A stretch of DNA of 41,605 bases from an uncultured Collinsella sp. (lineage in GTDB: Bacteria; Actinomycetota; Coriobacteriia; Coriobacteriales; Coriobacteriaceae). The notes under the pieces were generated by a model that searched no databases, had not been told where the DNA came from, and saw nothing but the letters and a program-made list of their open reading frames with translations. Shown one piece after another: positions 41,554 to 41,605 of this stretch. The stretch covers positions 1-41,605 of the forward strand of contig CAADUO010000064.1 of assembly GCA_900752215.1 (NCBI GenBank). The letters are read 5' to 3'. Numbering within the stretch: the first letter of the stretch is position 1; each line of letters opens with the position of its first letter. Made by a program: the position numbers and the translations under genes.

Positions 41554-41598
41554 GCAAGAAACCCCCGCTGCGCACTTCGTGCGGCGGGGGTTTCTTGC
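41554..41598 (+). terminator. Strong terminator of the opp operon
   Basis: GCAAGAAACCCCCGC (41554-41568) is the exact reverse complement of GCGGGGGTTTCTTGC (41584-41598); the inner GCAC/GTGC pairs continue the stem to a TTC loop after a single-base bulge. The A-rich and T-rich arms make it able to end transcription on either strand. Confidence 0.9.
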
Positions 41599-41605
41599 GT
41601 CCTGC

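Overview
The window reads as a chromosomal segment of a GC-rich gut actinobacterium of the class Coriobacteriia, most likely Collinsella or a close relative. This is an inference from protein character, strong GC-ending codon bias and gene order (uvrA, murJ, uvrC, rapZ, whiA, gap, pgk, tpiA, gpmI, secG); no database search was possible. There are 28 protein genes, the 3' end of a 5S rRNA gene and many intrinsic terminators or hairpins. No transposase, phage gene, CRISPR array or tRNA gene was seen.

Layout. 1-130: tail of an rRNA operon (5S 3' end plus terminator). 257-3764 (+): coaE, a small membrane-anchored lytic transglycosylase and uvrB. 3830-9952 (-): two FAD-dependent oxidoreductases, an Mrp-type Fe-S cluster carrier ATPase and an LtaS-like membrane phosphoglycerol transferase. 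10146-17291 (+): uvrA, a YbaK-type tRNA deacylase, the lipid II flippase murJ and uvrC, so all three uvr excision genes lie within 16 kb. 17292-28017 (+): a sialic acid (N-acetylneuraminate) uptake and catabolism island. 28119-35264 (+): rapZ-whiA, then the glycolytic block gap-pgk-tpiA-gpmI and secG. 35556-41498 (+): a complete five-gene oligopeptide ABC transporter (oppABCDF), closed by a very strong terminator at the window edge.

How the sialic acid island should work. A lipoprotein binding protein, one permease, a permease-ATPase fusion and a second ATPase import the sugar. A CE7-type esterase may remove O-acetyl groups. A lyase (NanA type) cuts Neu5Ac to pyruvate and ManNAc, a ROK kinase phosphorylates ManNAc, and NanE epimerises ManNAc-6-P to GlcNAc-6-P. 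Downstream nagA/nagB and any sialidase are not in the window.

Features most worth following up: (i) a predicted three-way-junction RNA (17455-17537) in the leader of the sialic acid operon; (ii) a paralogue translationally coupled to the esterase in which the nucleophilic Ser is Gly and the RGQGG-type motif is gone; (iii) absence of the Cys-rich C-terminal motif from both ATPases of the sialic acid transporter, although the neighbouring Opp ATPases keep it; (iv) strong hairpins without T-tracts at most gene junctions of the sialic acid operon; (v) absence of yvcK between rapZ and whiA, with the sialic acid island sitting between uvrC and rapZ.
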